In this document: piece by piece, positions 7,430-15,296 of the stretch | Layout: each line of letters starts with the position of its first letter | Numbering within the stretch: the stretch's first letter is position 1 | Origin: a virus | DNA length: 22,705 bases | Reading direction: 5' to 3' (one strand) | Virus record (IMG/VR): IMGVR_UViG_3300017917_000504 | Span: 1 to 22,705 of that record | The notes under the pieces: model-generated | What the model was told of the DNA's origin: nothing | Seen by the model: the letters and a program-made list of their open reading frames with translations, nothing else | Databases searched by the model: none | Made by a program: the position numbers and the translations under genes

Positions 7430-7437
7430 AATAAATA
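7430..7437 (+). promoter_or_regulatory. T4-late-like promoter box for the 1436-residue gene
   Basis: AATAAATA ending 5 bases before the ATG at 7443, directly after a terminator, so the gene needs its own promoter. There is no Shine-Dalgarno, and by T4 spacing the first transcribed base would fall on or next to the ATG. Confidence 0.5.
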
Positions 7438-7442
7438 CAGTC

Positions 7443-10400
7443 ATGAATATTCAAGAATTAGACGCCTATAACCTTGACGATGCTGTCAAATTTAATGATC
7501 GGTTAAACCCTGCACTGTGGAACCGCACGGAACATTTAAAGCCTGAAATTAAAGCACAATTACTATTGATTGCTGAAGATTTCCGCGAAAGTTTAGGCAT
7601 TAAAGATCTAGATTTAAAAGATATTACTATTAGTGGTTCTAACGCCGCTTACACTTACACACCTAATTCAGATATTGATTTACACCTAGTTGTTGATCAA
7701 CCCGAAGATCCTATCTACCGTGAATTGTTTGATGCTAAAAAAGCACAGTATAATGATACACACGATATTAAAATTAAAGGATTTGATGTTGAAGTATATG
7801 TAGAAGCTGCAGATAAACCTCCAATCAGTCAAGGCACTTATAGTTTATTACAGGACAAGTGGGTGCAGGTTCCTAAGCGTGTTAAAGCCGACGTAGATGA
7901 TACTGCTACTCGCAATAAGTTTGAAACTATAGGACATGCCGTTGAACGTGCGATTAAGACTGGCAGTCGTGAAAAAATGGATCGCATGGCTCGCAAGATC
8001 AAGCGTATGCGTCAAACAGGATTAGATCAACACGGCGAGTTTGGTCCTGAAAATCTAGCGTTTAAAATGTTGCGTAGTCAGGGTGTATTGAAACAATTAC
8101 ATGATGCACGTGTTGAAGCAAAGAATAAAGAGCTTAGTTTAAAAGAACGTCGTCGACCACACTCAGTATTTACTTATGGTTTTAAACATGAGTCAGCGGT
8201 TGACGAAGGTAGTGCAGGTGTTAAACCAGTCACATTAACTCCGGACGGCCTAAGTCCAGATACTGTAATGATTGTTAGTGATGTTAATGATCAATCTTCT
8301 GATGAAGAAATATTAAAAGATTTTATTGACTTTTGCTCTAAGGAATTGAAACTCGAGCAAATGCCTACAATTAAGTTAAAGCGCGATCCACAATGGCCTG
8401 TGGTGCATAAAACATTTGGTCGTTATACAAATGATAAAAACTTATTAGAAGTTGCTTGGGGACAACGTCACATCATGGACGTACTTCGCACAGTAGCACA
8501 CGAACTAACACATAAACATCAACATGAACGTGATGGTGATGCTATGGGTGCTGATGCCGGCGAAACGGGTAGCAAGTGGGAAAATGAAGCCAATGCTCGC
8601 GCTGGTATTTTGATGCGTGATTATGCTAGACTACATCCTGATTACTTTGCTGTAGGTCAAGTAGAAGAATTGCACGGCGACGAAGTTAACGAGTCGGCTT
8701 CTGGATACATTCCAACAAAAAAGCAAGCTAAAGATCCACGTTTCGTAATGGCCCTGACTAAAGATGTACAACCGGGGGCGGTGGGTAAAGAAGCCAACAA
8801 GTTAAAACTTAAAACTAACAGCCAAGGCAAACCACAGCAGTTACGTGCTGATGGCTTGTTTGAGGATTTAATGCTTGAATATAAAAAGTTTAAACAAGCA
8901 AATGAAGACTACAGCCCAGATACTCCTCCGGGACCTGAATCTAAACCTACCATGCCTAAAGGTACTGTGCGTGTAGACGTTAGTGACATGTACGATTGGT
9001 ACAAACTAGGTAAGAATATTAGCAATCTTAAAGCGGCAGATAAGTCACAATTCGGCAAGGGACCTCCTAGCACTATAGTTTCGTTTGGTGACGAAGATAC
9101 TGAACACAAGTATATTAAAGATTTAGAAAACTTAGGTTTAACTACTACAGACATTGATCCTTTAGATCCTAAAAAACCTAAGGGTATTTCACGTCAGAAA
9201 GTAGATCCTACTTACAATGTAAATGAAAGCGAAGAGCTCGACGAAGTGCGTATGGCTCCTAGTAACCTGCGTCAGTTTGCTGACAGCGAGGCAGCCGAAG
9301 GCATACAAGCGGGCTTTGAAGCAGAGTTGATCTTCCGCGACACAGAAGGTGACAGTGATTCGGATGACTTAGAACCTGACTATGATTACGATGAGCGTTG
9401 CCGCAGTCTAAGTCAAGTTGTTGATTTCTTCAGTAACGACGACTGGGGCTATGGACTTAGCCGTCGTGAGCGTGATGAGTTGTCCGAAAAGTTAGACGAA
9501 GCCTACTACGAGTGGCATGACGAACAAATGTATGAAGCATGGCAGGACGAGCGTGATGAAAAAGTTCGCGACCTACTGTTAGAAGAACAGCCTTGGACAG
9601 AGCGTTTGCATGCTATGTTAGTAGATGGTATGGAGTTGTCCGATGAAGAAGCTGAAAAGATTATTGAGTTAGGCGAAGCTCGCAAAAATGGCAAAGGCAA
9701 GCCCGGTGAAGAATACACCGAAGAAGAGCTAGAAATGCTGGCCAAGTATAGTGAAGCTGCCTCGGATGCTGACTTAATCTTAGACGAAGAAGTTGAAAGC
9801 AGTATTGCTGCAGAAGATAAGATTTATGATAGTGCGTTAGATCTTTTCCGCGACGACTTTTATATTGGCGATGATTCTGGATTTTTTAGTGATGTTGGTT
9901 GGCGCTGGATGTCAGATATTGCTGATGAATTTAATTTAAGCTGGCCATATTATACCGGTGGTAGCAACGGTGGCGATCGTGATTGGGATAGTATTGCTGA
10001 CAGTTTAAGCGATGCTATTGATATGCCAGTGCGTGTAAGTTCTGGCTATCACCAAATGACACGCAAGCCGGGCGTATGGATTGTAGAACCTGATTCTAGT
10101 TTAGAGCCCGATGAGCGCGAAGACGTAGGTTTGGAAATTGTAAGTCCTCCTATGCCACTTAAACAAGCACTGGAAAAACTACAGCAAGTAACCGACTGGG
10201 CCAACGGTCCTGGCAATGCTTATACTAACGATTCAACTGGCCTGCACATGGGTGTAAGTATTCCCTACAAAGGCGGCAATGTTGATTACCTAAAACTAAT
10301 CATGTTCCTAGGTGATGAGTATGTGTTACAGCAGTTTGGTCGTGAGTCAAACACTTACACTAAAGCCGCCATGAAGGAAATACGCAGTCGTGCTGGATCA

Positions 10401-11753
10401 GAGCGTAATGCTACGGCTGTATTGGAATTGTTAAGAAACAACTTAGTAGAGTTAGCCGAGCGTGAATTGGCCCGATCCACCGGCGAAGGCAAATACACAT
10501 CAGCACACAAACAAGGCAAGTATATTGAGTTCCGATCAGCCGGGGGTGACTGGTTAGCTGAAGATAACGCTGATCCAGAAAAGTTACCAGCCACTATGAT
10601 GCGTTATGCTTATGCTATGTATCTAGCAGGTCGTCCAGACTTAGAGCGTAAAGAATACGCTAAGAAGTTATACAAGTTAGTTGCTAACGGTACAGATGAT
10701 TCAACTATGGCACTGTTTAGTCAGTTTGCTACAGGTATGATTGACAAAGATCAACTTAAGAAGCAGTGGGCTGAAAAGACTTTAAGTAAAGAAGAACCTC
10801 GAGCTGTAGGCAAAGACAACTGGGTAGTTGTAGATAAAAGAACTCGACAACCCATGCCTGGTGGCACATACAACGGTTATACTCGTAGCGAAGCACTGGA
10901 GAGAGCCGAAGAAAAATTTGGTGAAATGGGTTGGCGCTTTGACTTAGAACCGCAAAATACTGGTCGCTGGGAAGTTTATCGTGATGATCAAGGTCAAGAA
11001 GAAACACTGGAAATTATCGATGCCAAGGGTAAAGCCGAAGCTGTGGATAAGGCCTATGAAAAATACACCGGAGTTATTCCATTCAAGGTCCGTGCTTATC
11101 ACGGTGAAGATGATCCGGGTCCAAAGAAAGAACCCTCACGTCGTGCTAAGTTGGCTAAACAGATTATTCAAAAGCCAGCTAAACCAAAAGATTATAACTA
11201 TGAAATTGTAAATCTTGGGGATGTAAATCTAGGAGTGGTGGATAAATTTTATGCTGTTGATAAAAAAGATGCTGACGCAACTTTTGATAAATGGTTGCAA
11301 ATGAAAGGTCTACCAAACGATACTAACAATTATGGTTACAGACCACGAAAACAACAAACAGCACAACAGACAGGTAATGCTGATCCAGCGGCATCTAGTG
11401 ATTGGGAAGCTGTATGGCGCCCAACCGGTCGTGTAGTAGATACCCTGGCGCATGCTGATGCTGAACAAGCAACAACCTGGCGCCAAATGGTTATTCGCCA
11501 ACACGGATTCGAAGACAACGGCGATCTTATTATTCGTCGTGCTGGTGAGCAAACTCCTAATGTAGCACAAAACTTCTCAGCACAAACACCGCCCGACGCT
11601 ACACAACAAGTAGGATCCTGGAGCATATATGATGTGACCCTGAACCGCGAAATTGCCAGAATGGACAATGTGTCTTGGCAACAGGCTACAGATCGTGCTG
11701 AAGAACTTGAACGCGGCACAGGACATAACATGAGTGTTAGAGGTTTGAATTAA
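7443..11753 (+). CDS. Giant modular protein: NTase, zincin, amidoligase-like domains and repeats
   Basis: 1436 residues. Residues 20-130 form a polymerase-beta-type nucleotidyltransferase: GSN at 65-67, DID at 77-79 and a third acidic pair DVE at 115-117. A zinc-protease-like domain follows with HELTH at 353-357 and WENEAN at about 379-384. Residues 415-600 hold linker modules (SGYIP, EDYSP, DVSDMYDWYKLG). Residues 620-1080 resemble the glutamine-synthetase-fold amidoligase family: GFEAE at 624-628, GLEIVSPP at 896-903, GLH at 933-935 and EFR at 1029-1031. The tail carries about five 40-70-residue repeats starting at W1127, W1176, Y1253, W1321 and W1393. Possible prohead-protease sites (VDE|G 255, VNE|S 417 and 595) fall between modules. 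This fits a 'polyvalent' protein injected with DNA. The ATG at 7443 is preferred because it follows a late-type box; an upstream TTG frame extension lies in the terminator. Confidence 0.75.
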   Translation: MNIQELDAYNLDDAVKFNDRLNPALWNRTEHLKPEIKAQLLLIAEDFRESLGIKDLDLKDITISGSNAAYTYTPNSDIDLHLVVDQPEDPIYRELFDAKKAQYNDTHDIKIKGFDVEVYVEAADKPPISQGTYSLLQDKWVQVPKRVKADVDDTATRNKFETIGHAVERAIKTGSREKMDRMARKIKRMRQTGLDQHGEFGPENLAFKMLRSQGVLKQLHDARVEAKNKELSLKERRRPHSVFTYGFKHESAVDEGSAGVKPVTLTPDGLSPDTVMIVSDVNDQSSDEEILKDFIDFCSKELKLEQMPTIKLKRDPQWPVVHKTFGRYTNDKNLLEVAWGQRHIMDVLRTVAHELTHKHQHERDGDAMGADAGETGSKWENEANARAGILMRDYARLHPDYFAVGQVEELHGDEVNESASGYIPTKKQAKDPRFVMALTKDVQPGAVGKEANKLKLKTNSQGKPQQLRADGLFEDLMLEYKKFKQANEDYSPDTPPGPESKPTMPKGTVRVDVSDMYDWYKLGKNISNLKAADKSQFGKGPPSTIVSFGDEDTEHKYIKDLENLGLTTTDIDPLDPKKPKGISRQKVDPTYNVNESEELDEVRMAPSNLRQFADSEAAEGIQAGFEAELIFRDTEGDSDSDDLEPDYDYDERCRSLSQVVDFFSNDDWGYGLSRRERDELSEKLDEAYYEWHDEQMYEAWQDERDEKVRDLLLEEQPWTERLHAMLVDGMELSDEEAEKIIELGEARKNGKGKPGEEYTEEELEMLAKYSEAASDADLILDEEVESSIAAEDKIYDSALDLFRDDFYIGDDSGFFSDVGWRWMSDIADEFNLSWPYYTGGSNGGDRDWDSIADSLSDAIDMPVRVSSGYHQMTRKPGVWIVEPDSSLEPDEREDVGLEIVSPPMPLKQALEKLQQVTDWANGPGNAYTNDSTGLHMGVSIPYKGGNVDYLKLIMFLGDEYVLQQFGRESNTYTKAAMKEIRSRAGSERNATAVLELLRNNLVELAERELARSTGEGKYTSAHKQGKYIEFRSAGGDWLAEDNADPEKLPATMMRYAYAMYLAGRPDLERKEYAKKLYKLVANGTDDSTMALFSQFATGMIDKDQLKKQWAEKTLSKEEPRAVGKDNWVVVDKRTRQPMPGGTYNGYTRSEALERAEEKFGEMGWRFDLEPQNTGRWEVYRDDQGQEETLEIIDAKGKAEAVDKAYEKYTGVIPFKVRAYHGEDDPGPKKEPSRRAKLAKQIIQKPAKPKDYNYEIVNLGDVNLGVVDKFYAVDKKDADATFDKWLQMKGLPNDTNNYGYRPRKQQTAQQTGNADPAASSDWEAVWRPTGRVVDTLAHADAEQATTWRQMVIRQHGFEDNGDLIIRRAGEQTPNVAQNFSAQTPPDATQQVGSWSIYDVTLNREIARMDNVSWQQATDRAEELERGTGHNMSVRGLN

Positions 11754-11754
11754 C

Positions 11755-13560
11755 ATGCGAGCTCAGGAGTTTATTGTTGAAGCTGAACAGCGTCAAATGG
11801 AGCCTGAGTTATACGAAGAGGTTCCTAACTCAATTTTAAAAAAAGCTGTACAAGCGGCACTACCCGGAGTTAAACTACAATTTAGAAACACTCCTGAAGG
11901 TTACTTGAATGTGACCAATGATGATGATTCTGTTCGTCTCGACATTGGCATGAGCATCTACGACAGCGAGTTAAGTTTTAACATTGAAAATGCTTATCTA
12001 ACCAAGCATGCCAAGGGCGGTGCAATGACCGCAATTATTGCCAATGCCTTTGCACTAGCAGAAAAGAAATATGGAATACCTCGTGCTCGTTCCTTGAATA
12101 TAGAACAGGATCGCAGTCACGGTGTATGGCAACATATTGCCAACAAACTTGGTTTAGAATATTCAGCACATCAAATTGGCGAGTCAGCAGAATCAATACA
12201 AGAATCTGTACATGCTTACCATGGCACATTTCAACCTACCTTAACTCGGTTTAATGCACTCAGTCACTTTGGCACACTACAAGCCGCAGAAGATCGCTTG
12301 AAAGAAAAAGCTCGCAGAGAGAAAATCAAAGATCCTGGACGTGTTTATGAAGTTGTACTAGATATTAAAAATCCGTTCATAGCCAAAGACTTTGCTGGCG
12401 TACACAGCCCTACACATTTTGTGTTTGATCTTAAAAGCAAAAAGTTAATCAGCCAAGAAGAATTATCAGCAATAAACCAGCACATGGGAACACCAAAGCA
12501 AGCCAAATTACTAATTAAAAAATTGCGTGAACTAGGATTTGACAGTATTGCTTACAAAAACAAATACGAAGATAAAGGTAGCACAAGTTATGTTATCTTA
12601 GATCCTAGTCAAGTAGTAAGTGTTCGTCCTTTAAAACAAAAGGAAGCAGTCACTGAAGCCAGCATACCTGATGAGATAGAAGATTTCCTGTACGACTTAA
12701 CGCCAGAAGATGTAGGTGTAGAAGAGTTTGGCCCTTATCGTGTGCATTACGAAGGCTTTACAGATGATTGCCAAAGTAGTAGTGACTACTGTGTTAATCC
12801 TGAAGCAGTTTATCAACAAGTGTTTGCTGATCATATTGCTAGAGAAGGCGGTCGCAGGCCTATAGAACAAAACTTTACCGGCGATGAAGATTATCCAATA
12901 CTGTACAGTATCTTTAAGATTCCACGTCAAGTAAAAGAACGTGCAGAACGTTCTAGAGATGCTATTGAAAACATAGTGACTATGGGCAACATAGATGATT
13001 ACTTTGTTAGATCTACCGATATTGATAAAATAGGATACAGTGCTCATCAAGACTTTGGTCGTGCACCAGATATTGGAGACCCTGACTATGATCCCGATGC
13101 ACTGCCAAAAAAGAAAGGTCGCCCAGCACTGTGGTTCTATCCTGCTAGTTATTATCTTAAACATAAAGATTTGTTTGCTGGTGGTCGTCCTTATATCTGG
13201 TTAGTTAAACGTCGCCCTAATGCGTATCTACAGCCTACACAAGGAGCGACTCGACCTGAAGCTCCTAAAGGCATGGTCCGTGCTGGCCTGATGCATAACG
13301 AATCTGGTGTGCCGGTTGCTGTATTTTTCCGTCCCGAATTTGATGTTGTAGATCGTTGGCATGAACCTAAACAAGTAAAAGAAAACTTTGCTGATGGTAA
13401 AGTCAAAGGCAAAAGTCGTCCTGGACGTGTTAAACGTGCTGGTGCAAGTTGTAAAGGCTCAGTATCTAGTTTGCGAGCTAAAGCTAAGAAGGCAGGCGGT
13501 GAGCGTGGTAAAATGTATCACTGGTGTGCAAATATGAAGTCGGGTCGTAGCAAGAAATAA
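11755..13560 (+). CDS. Putative injected internal head protein with ADP-ribosyltransferase-like domain
   Basis: 601 residues. The N-terminus MRAQEFIVEA closely resembles the T4 internal-protein capsid-targeting peptide (MKTYQEFIAEA), including an I-x-E|A cleavage site after residue 9. Residues 20-140 may be a degenerate acetyltransferase-like fold (GGAMTAIIANAFALAEKKYG, then VWQHIANKLGLEY). Residues 152-293 resemble ADP-ribosyltransferases of phage polyvalent proteins: AYHGT at 154-158, SHFGT at 170-174, a strand VYEVVLDIKNPF and YVILDPSQVVSV. It would use NAD+ to modify a host target. Sites IQE|S (150) and VTE|A (301) flank this domain. The last 50 residues are basic with C566, H589, W590 and C591. 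The start is one base after the previous stop (TAACATG), so coupling is likely. ART catalytic residues cannot be fixed without a structure. Confidence 0.7.
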   Translation: MRAQEFIVEAEQRQMEPELYEEVPNSILKKAVQAALPGVKLQFRNTPEGYLNVTNDDDSVRLDIGMSIYDSELSFNIENAYLTKHAKGGAMTAIIANAFALAEKKYGIPRARSLNIEQDRSHGVWQHIANKLGLEYSAHQIGESAESIQESVHAYHGTFQPTLTRFNALSHFGTLQAAEDRLKEKARREKIKDPGRVYEVVLDIKNPFIAKDFAGVHSPTHFVFDLKSKKLISQEELSAINQHMGTPKQAKLLIKKLRELGFDSIAYKNKYEDKGSTSYVILDPSQVVSVRPLKQKEAVTEASIPDEIEDFLYDLTPEDVGVEEFGPYRVHYEGFTDDCQSSSDYCVNPEAVYQQVFADHIAREGGRRPIEQNFTGDEDYPILYSIFKIPRQVKERAERSRDAIENIVTMGNIDDYFVRSTDIDKIGYSAHQDFGRAPDIGDPDYDPDALPKKKGRPALWFYPASYYLKHKDLFAGGRPYIWLVKRRPNAYLQPTQGATRPEAPKGMVRAGLMHNESGVPVAVFFRPEFDVVDRWHEPKQVKENFADGKVKGKSRPGRVKRAGASCKGSVSSLRAKAKKAGGERGKMYHWCANMKSGRSKK

Positions 13561-13570
13561 GTAACTTCGT

Positions 13571-14146
13571 ATGTTGCTTATTGATCACATTTACAAAAAA
13601 CAAAGAACATTAGATCAACTACCCAAGCGTGGTAAGCGTATCCTTATAGGTGAAGAACGCGATTGGCTAGGACAGTACGTAGATCGCTTTCCTGGAGGAT
13701 TTGAAATTTGGCGCTGGCGTTCATCAATGGCAATAACCTATAACATATTCAATCCTATAACCCGTAAAGTAGAGTTAAGTATATCAGGCACACGCTATCT
13801 TACCAACGACTGGGCCTTTAAAATCTACGGTGTATATGCTCGCCCTAAGAATCAAGTTCGTGCCATAGACGTGTATGAATACTTGATACGTCGATTAAAC
13901 TTAGTACTAGTGTCAGATCAATACCAAAGTCCAGGTGGGCAACGTATTTGGCGTGAGCTAAAACGTAAAAGTAGTTTAAATGTTTATGGCTATGATTTCC
14001 GCACACATACGGCATACGAAACTCGAGGCAAAAACTTTGATTTACTTTATGTGACTACAAAAGAACTAGAAAATGCTAAACCTGGTACAATTAAAGATCT
14101 TAAAGGTTGGGCTAGCAACGTGAGATTAGTAGCTAGATTGGCTTAA
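13571..14146 (+). CDS. Conserved phage protein, unknown function
   Basis: 191 residues, basic, without cysteines, signal peptide or membrane segments. It reads like one folded domain: FEIWRWRSSMAITYNIFN, then VELSISGTRYLTNDWAFKIY, and the motif LVSDQYQSPGGQRIWRELKR, which I remember as a recurring element of uncharacterised proteins in environmental T4-like phages. The end (FDLLYVTTKELENA) looks like a terminal helix. It lies ten bases after the ART-like gene, in the same cassette, and its stop overlaps the promoter-like box for the next gene. It has no capsid-targeting peptide at the N-terminus. Function unknown. Confidence 0.6.
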   Translation: MLLIDHIYKKQRTLDQLPKRGKRILIGEERDWLGQYVDRFPGGFEIWRWRSSMAITYNIFNPITRKVELSISGTRYLTNDWAFKIYGVYARPKNQVRAIDVYEYLIRRLNLVLVSDQYQSPGGQRIWRELKRKSSLNVYGYDFRTHTAYETRGKNFDLLYVTTKELENAKPGTIKDLKGWASNVRLVARLA

Positions 14147-14149
14147 ATA
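14142..14149 (+). promoter_or_regulatory. T4-late-like promoter box
   Basis: CTTAAATA overlapping the upstream stop codon and ending 5 bases before the ATG at 14155. No Shine-Dalgarno. An ATG at 14151 is in another frame. Confidence 0.45.
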
Positions 14150-14154
14150 CATGT

Positions 14155-14343
14155 ATGAGAGCTCAAGAATTTAGCAGCGGTATTAAAACATATACTGCTA
14201 GTATCAAATTACGCACACCCGGCACTGACCCGGTTATTGATACTCTAGTCTATGCTCGTACTCCTTATCTAGCTCGTTTATTATTGCAACGTCAATACGG
14301 CCGCACTTGCATAGTATCAAATCTTAGAGAAATCACAGACTAA
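14155..14343 (+). CDS. Small protein with capsid-targeting-like N-terminus
   Basis: 62 residues. It starts MRAQEF, identical to the first six residues of the ART-like protein at 11755, although the codons differ at three silent positions. No LxE-type cleavage site follows at once (SSGIKTYTAS). The body is a small alpha-beta unit: TASIKLRTPGTDPVIDTLVY, then ARLLLQRQYG. The shared peptide suggests packaging inside the head, like T4 internal proteins. A TAAATA box sits directly before the ATG and another directly after the stop. Role inside the virion unknown. Confidence 0.6.
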   Translation: MRAQEFSSGIKTYTASIKLRTPGTDPVIDTLVYARTPYLARLLLQRQYGRTCIVSNLREITD

Positions 14344-14351
14344 TTTAAACC

Positions 14352-14359
14352 GCTAAATA
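14352..14359 (+). promoter_or_regulatory. T4-late-like promoter box
   Basis: GCTAAATA ending 4 bases before the ATG at 14364, in the 20-base gap between two small genes. No Shine-Dalgarno is present. Confidence 0.45.
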
Positions 14360-14363
14360 CAGC

Positions 14364-14663
14364 ATGACCAAGCAATTTGTCCGTGTTGTATGTAATGTAG
14401 CCTGTAAATGGGAAGGACTTCCTCCTATCTATCGAGTATATGTCAACGATGAATTGTTTGCAGAAAGAACATGGATCTGGCCCGATGAGTGTTATTTGCG
14501 AGAGGAGTTGCAAATTAATGCCGAGCCGGGGGAATATCGCATACATTACGAATTAGTTCCTCCAAATTTAGCAGAATTATTAATATCTATTCCTGTAGTA
14601 GATTACGGTACTGCTACGGTCACTAAAGATGGAATACTAAGGATTGAAAATGCGACTGTTTGA
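14364..14663 (+). CDS. Small conserved phage protein, predicted beta fold
   Basis: 99 residues. The centre reads YRVYVNDELFAERTWIWPDE, then YLREELQINAEPGEYRIHYE, a strand-rich pattern of a small beta domain that I recall from uncharacterised proteins of environmental T4-like phages. There are two early cysteines (VCNVACKW). No signal peptide or membrane segment. Its last codons overlap the next gene by 14 bases. The position between two genes with capsid-targeting-like N-termini suggests a virion-linked role, but the protein itself lacks such a peptide. Confidence 0.55.
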   Translation: MTKQFVRVVCNVACKWEGLPPIYRVYVNDELFAERTWIWPDECYLREELQINAEPGEYRIHYELVPPNLAELLISIPVVDYGTATVTKDGILRIENATV

Positions 14664-14853
14664 AATTGTTAATTTACGTGAAACTGCTAGTTCTGGCGCT
14701 ACTAGTTCAGGTAGTGTAGCTACTGTAGCGGCACCGTTAGGCGGCATGATTAGCAGAAATGGTGGTAGTTTCTTTTCTGGCACTAAATACACTAGTGACG
14801 ATGCAACGCCTAATACGCCAGCAGAGTATAAAAAATATAAACGGAAGAAATAA
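14650..14853 (+). CDS. Small Gly/Ser-rich protein, possible internal head peptide
   Basis: 67 residues starting at ATG 14650, chosen because TAAGGA (14638-14643) is a proper Shine-Dalgarno; an in-frame TTG at 14644 is too close to it. The N-terminus MRLFEIVNLRETASSG has an L-x-E site after residue 11, followed by T and a low-complexity Gly/Ser/Ala stretch (GATSSGSVATVAAPLGG), then a Lys-rich tail (YKKYKRKK). The short hydrophobic-acidic leader, LxE site and basic tail fit a packaged, DNA-associated internal peptide. It overlaps the upstream gene by 14 bases and the Dps gene by one base (TAATG), so it is coupled to both. Confidence 0.55.
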   Translation: MRLFEIVNLRETASSGATSSGSVATVAAPLGGMISRNGGSFFSGTKYTSDDATPNTPAEYKKYKRKK

Positions 14854-15293
14854 TGTTAGCTGATTTATTAAAGACCTATTTGGCCAGTACATTTTCGTAC
14901 TACTTAAAAGCCCATATGTTCCATTGGAACGTGGAGGGTCCTGACTTCGGTGAATTACATGGTTTCTTCTCTGAAATTTATGAAGATGCCTTTTCAGCCG
15001 TAGATCCTATTGCTGAATATATTCGCACCACAGAAGAATATGCTCCTGGAAGCCTAAGTCGCTTCCAAGAATTAAGTCAAATACAGGACCAAACTAAGGT
15101 TCCTCGTGCCCGTTTAATGTTAGAAGAATTACTCGCAGATACACAAACTATGAAAGACTTGAGTAAACAAGTCTTTGATGCTAGTACAGAAGAAGGTCGT
15201 GATGATGTTGCTAATTTTGCAGCCGACCGACTAGCACAGCATGGCAAGTATATGTGGCAGTTAAAGAGTTATTTAAAAGAAGCAAGGGCATGA
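14853..15293 (+). CDS. dps: Dps-like miniferritin
   Basis: 146 residues of the Dps/ferritin-like superfamily. H24-W-N in AHMFHWNVEG, H36, D51 and E55 reproduce exactly the spacing of the E. coli Dps ferroxidase ligands (H51, H63, D78, E82), so the iron-oxidising site looks intact. Dps forms a 12-mer shell that oxidises Fe(II) with peroxide, stores iron and protects DNA. This copy is shorter than E. coli Dps (167) because it lacks the long Lys-rich N-terminal tail used for DNA binding. Its ATG overlaps the stop of the preceding Gly/Ser-rich protein, inside the putative packaged-protein cassette. It could protect phage DNA from peroxide or take iron from the host. Family call secure; role inferred. 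Confidence 0.88.
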   Translation: MLADLLKTYLASTFSYYLKAHMFHWNVEGPDFGELHGFFSEIYEDAFSAVDPIAEYIRTTEEYAPGSLSRFQELSQIQDQTKVPRARLMLEELLADTQTMKDLSKQVFDASTEEGRDDVANFAADRLAQHGKYMWQLKSYLKEARA

Positions 15294-15296
15294 TCC

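Noticed and set aside
7407-7442. Longer TTG-started version of the 1436-residue protein
   Set aside because: The extra 12 codons lie in the terminator hairpin and late-promoter box; the ATG at 7443 is correctly placed after the box.
12697-13164. 155-codon minus-strand frame
   Set aside because: Fully antisense to the ART-like gene, with no ribosome-binding site or domain signal.
14151-14153. ATG four bases before the MRAQEF start
   Set aside because: It is in another frame; the MRAQEF frame has the peptide shared with the 11755 gene.
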